This document shows, one piece after another, positions 61,990-64,000 of a stretch of 64,000 bases of DNA (positions are counted from its first letter, which is position 1; every line of letters starts with the position of its first letter). This DNA is from Chryseobacterium viscerum (GTDB lineage Bacteria; Bacteroidota; Bacteroidia; Flavobacteriales; Weeksellaceae): positions 372,001 to 436,000 of the forward strand of contig NZ_JAPDFT010000002.1 of assembly GCF_025949665.1 (NCBI RefSeq), read 5' to 3'. Made by a program: the position numbers and the translations under genes. A model generated the notes under the pieces. It saw nothing but the letters and a program-made list of their open reading frames with translations. It did no database searches and had not been told where the DNA came from.

Positions 61990-63438
61990 ATGAGTAAATA
62001 TACAGAAGACGATTTAAGAGTCGATCTAGAAAATAAAAAATATGAATTCGGTTGGGAAACGAAGATTGATTATGAAGATTTCCCGATCGGTTTAAATGAG
62101 GATATCATCCGTGCCATCTCTGCTAAAAAAGAAGAGCCGGAATGGATGACTGAATGGCGTCTGGAATCTTTCAAAATCTGGTTGAAAATGGTAGAACCTA
62201 GCTGGGCAAATATCAAGTATGAAAAACCAGATTTTCAAGCAATCCGTTACTATGCTGCTCCTAAAGTAAAGCCAGAACTGGCAAGCCTTGACGAGGTAGA
62301 CCCTGAATTATTGAAAACATTTGCAAAATTAGGGATCAATATCGAAGAGCAGAAAAGACTTTCAGGTGTTGCCGTAGATATCGTAATGGACTCAATTTCT
62401 GTGAAAACTACTTTCCAGGATACATTGGCAGAGAAAGGAATTATTTTCTGCTCAATTTCTGAGGCTATTAAAAACCACCCTGATTTAGTAAGAAAATATC
62501 TTGGAAAAGTAGTTCCGAGAGGAGATAATTTCTATGCAGCATTAAATTCCGCAGTATTCTCTGATGGAAGTTTCTGCTATATTCCTAAAGGTGTAAAATG
62601 CCCAATGGAGCTATCCACTTATTTCCGTATCAATCAGGCAGGAACAGGACAGTTTGAAAGAACGCTTCTTGTAGCTGATGAAGGAAGTTATGTCTCTTAT
62701 CTTGAAGGCTGTACAGCACCATCAAGAGATGAAAACCAGCTTCACGCTGCGGTAGTGGAACTGATTGCTTTGGACGGCGCTGAGATCAAATATTCAACAG
62801 TTCAGAACTGGTATCCTGGTAATGAAGAAGGTAAAGGAGGTGTATTCAACTTTGTAACGAAGAGAGGACTTTGCGAAAGAAATGCAAAAATCTCATGGAC
62901 ACAGGTAGAAACAGGTTCGGCAGTAACATGGAAATATCCTTCTTGTATCCTTAAGGGAGACAATTCTATTGGGGAATTCTACTCTATTGCGGTAACCAAC
63001 AACCACCAGTATGCAGATACAGGAACAAAAATGATCCACATTGGAAAGAATACCAGATCCACAATTATTTCAAAAGGTATTTCTGCAGGAAAATCTCAAA
63101 ACTCGTACAGAGGACAGGTGAAAGTAATGCCTTCAGCAAAAGGGGCAAGAAACTTCTCTCAATGTGACTCTCTATTGATGGGTAATGAATGTGGAGCTCA
63201 CACTTTCCCTTATATTGAAATTAAAGATCCTACTGCGCAGTTAGAGCACGAAGCAACGACTTCAAAAATTGGAGAAGATCAGATTTTCTACTGTAACCAG
63301 AGAGGAATTGATACAGAAAGAGCAATCGCTCTGATTGTGAATGGTTTCAGTAAAGAAGTTTTGAACAAGCTTCCGATGGAATTTGCCATTGAAGCACAAA
63401 AACTACTTGAAATTTCATTAGAAGGTTCAGTAGGATAA
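61990..63438 (+). CDS. sufB: Fe-S cluster assembly scaffold SufB
   Basis: Scaffold subunit of the SufBCD complex on which clusters are built, 482 residues. Features are [21 protein letters not shown], the [21 protein letters not shown] region, [20 protein letters not shown], and [19 protein letters not shown] with the candidate cluster-ligand cysteine. Normal length. The sufC gene starts after an intervening acetyltransferase gene. Confidence 0.97.
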   Translation: MSKYTEDDLRVDLENKKYEFGWETKIDYEDFPIGLNEDIIRAISAKKEEPEWMTEWRLESFKIWLKMVEPSWANIKYEKPDFQAIRYYAAPKVKPELASLDEVDPELLKTFAKLGINIEEQKRLSGVAVDIVMDSISVKTTFQDTLAEKGIIFCSISEAIKNHPDLVRKYLGKVVPRGDNFYAALNSAVFSDGSFCYIPKGVKCPMELSTYFRINQAGTGQFERTLLVADEGSYVSYLEGCTAPSRDENQLHAAVVELIALDGAEIKYSTVQNWYPGNEEGKGGVFNFVTKRGLCERNAKISWTQVETGSAVTWKYPSCILKGDNSIGEFYSIAVTNNHQYADTGTKMIHIGKNTRSTIISKGISAGKSQNSYRGQVKVMPSAKGARNFSQCDSLLMGNECGAHTFPYIEIKDPTAQLEHEATTSKIGEDQIFYCNQRGIDTERAIALIVNGFSKEVLNKLPMEFAIEAQKLLEISLEGSVG

Positions 63439-63446
63439 AAAAAAAT

Positions 63447-63953
63447 ATGATAGCTACAGAAAGATTAATTTTAAGAAAACCCGCAAAAGAAGATTTTGAA
63501 AGTTTCTTTGAAATTAATCATGACCCTGAAACCAATATTCATAATCCAAGCGGGCCCATGAGTTTTCAAAAAGCAGAAAGCACATTTGCAAGAATGCTTG
63601 ATCATTGGGAAAAATATAGTTTTGGAAGCTGGGTGATTGTTGAAAAAGATGATCCAGAAAATATAATAGGTTTTGGAGGGCTGAGCTATAAACTCTACGG
63701 AGAAGAAGAAAAATTGAATTTAGGCTATCGTTTTGCTTCCCAGGCATGGGGGAAAGGATATGCCACAGAATTCACAAAGAAGACTATAGATGTTGGTTTA
63801 AATCAAGACGATAAAGAAGAAATATTCGCAATTGTCCGTCCCAGCAATATAGCTTCTGTTAAAGTTTTGGAAAAGGCAGGTATGATCAAAATCGGGACTC
63901 TTAATGATGTTCCGGGTCAACCTGAAAGTTTAGTATATAGAATTCAAAAATAA
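63447..63953 (+). CDS. GNAT-family N-acetyltransferase inserted in the suf operon
   Basis: A 168-residue RimJ/RimL-type acetyltransferase: ATERLILRKPAKEDFESFFEI, strand 4 LGYRFASQAWGKGYATEFTKK with the acetyl-CoA loop (GKGYATE), and NIASVKVLEKAGMIKIG. It starts nine bases after sufB and ends 18 bases before sufC, so it is co-transcribed with the suf genes. Substrate unknown; no known part in Fe-S assembly. Confidence 0.88.
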   Translation: MIATERLILRKPAKEDFESFFEINHDPETNIHNPSGPMSFQKAESTFARMLDHWEKYSFGSWVIVEKDDPENIIGFGGLSYKLYGEEEKLNLGYRFASQAWGKGYATEFTKKTIDVGLNQDDKEEIFAIVRPSNIASVKVLEKAGMIKIGTLNDVPGQPESLVYRIQK

Positions 63954-63971
63954 TTTGTTTAAGCAAATAAA

Positions 63972-64000
63972 ATGTTAGAAATTAAAAACCTTCACGCCAA
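63972..64000 (+). CDS. sufC: SufC ATPase, first nine codons only
   Basis: The frame starting at ATG 63972 reads MLEIKNLHA before the window ends. This is the usual N-terminus of the SufC ABC-type ATPase, and the position after sufB supports it. Truncated by the window edge, not by mutation. Confidence 0.85.

Overview
The window is AT-rich chromosomal DNA from a member of the Bacteroidota, most likely the Flavobacteriia and probably Chryseobacterium or a close relative. The evidence is the set of TAnnTTTG '-7' promoter boxes ahead of genes, two proteins with type IX secretion (T9SS) C-terminal tails, the gliding lipoprotein GldH, an alternative complex III operon (actABCDEF), type III glutamine synthetase, GLPGLI proteins and a type III pantothenate kinase. 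The genus is inferred from recalled protein similarity; no search was run. I see no rRNA, tRNA, CRISPR array or insertion sequence.

Layout. 0-4.8 kb: an accessory-looking cluster with a UmuC-type Y-family polymerase (minus strand), then on the plus strand a phage-endolysin-like M15 peptidase, a patatin-like phospholipase, a very acidic small protein and a WYL-domain regulator. 4.8-12 kb: a TonB-C-like secreted protein, tadA, an acetyltransferase, coaX, an M1 metallopeptidase, a DinB-fold protein and a large unassigned protein with a nucleoside-phosphorylase-like end. 12-22 kb: glutamine synthetase III, an NlpC/P60 lipoprotein, a pentapeptide-repeat protein and the cell-shape operon mreB-mreC-mreD-mrdA-rodA. 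22.7-26.8 kb: the haem operon hemA-hemC-hemD-hemE. 26.8-34 kb: a T9SS cargo protein, a tiny double-glycine-leader peptide, sufS, prs-rplY, and an OmpP1/FadL channel with an SGNH lipoprotein. 34.4-43.2 kb: ricT-like PSP1 gene, gldH, a class A penicillin-binding protein, selO, a second T9SS cargo, a polytopic membrane protein and a SPOR protein. 43.3-51.8 kb: alternative complex III. 51.9-64 kb: secreted or lipoprotein hypotheticals, apt, a TPR membrane protein, ribH, an LtaS-like sulfatase-fold enzyme, a zinc metallopeptidase, two GLPGLI paralogues and the suf operon (sufA, sufB, a GNAT gene, start of sufC).

Main finding. Between 1.4 and 3.9 kb there are five copies of one promoter architecture: a 15-bp partial palindrome CGWCA-N5-YGTCG whose first base always lies exactly 26 bp before the first base of a TAnnTTTG-like -7 box, in place of the usual -33 TTTG. 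The right half and its distance to the -7 box match, from memory, the mycobacterial RecA-independent DNA-damage promoter (TTGTCR-type motif, then TAnnnT) that is activated by the WYL-domain regulator PafBC. Here the five copies precede the endolysin-like gene (two copies), the phospholipase, the acidic small protein and the WYL regulator itself. I infer a self-regulated, WYL-controlled, possibly DNA-damage- or phage-responsive regulon whose outputs attack peptidoglycan and membrane, next to an error-prone polymerase.

Several start codons were moved downstream of the longest open frame because the upstream TTG or GTG lies inside a -7 promoter box (endolysin-like gene, hemA, ricT, the 41.3-kb membrane protein, the LtaS-like enzyme, the 10.3-kb unknown).
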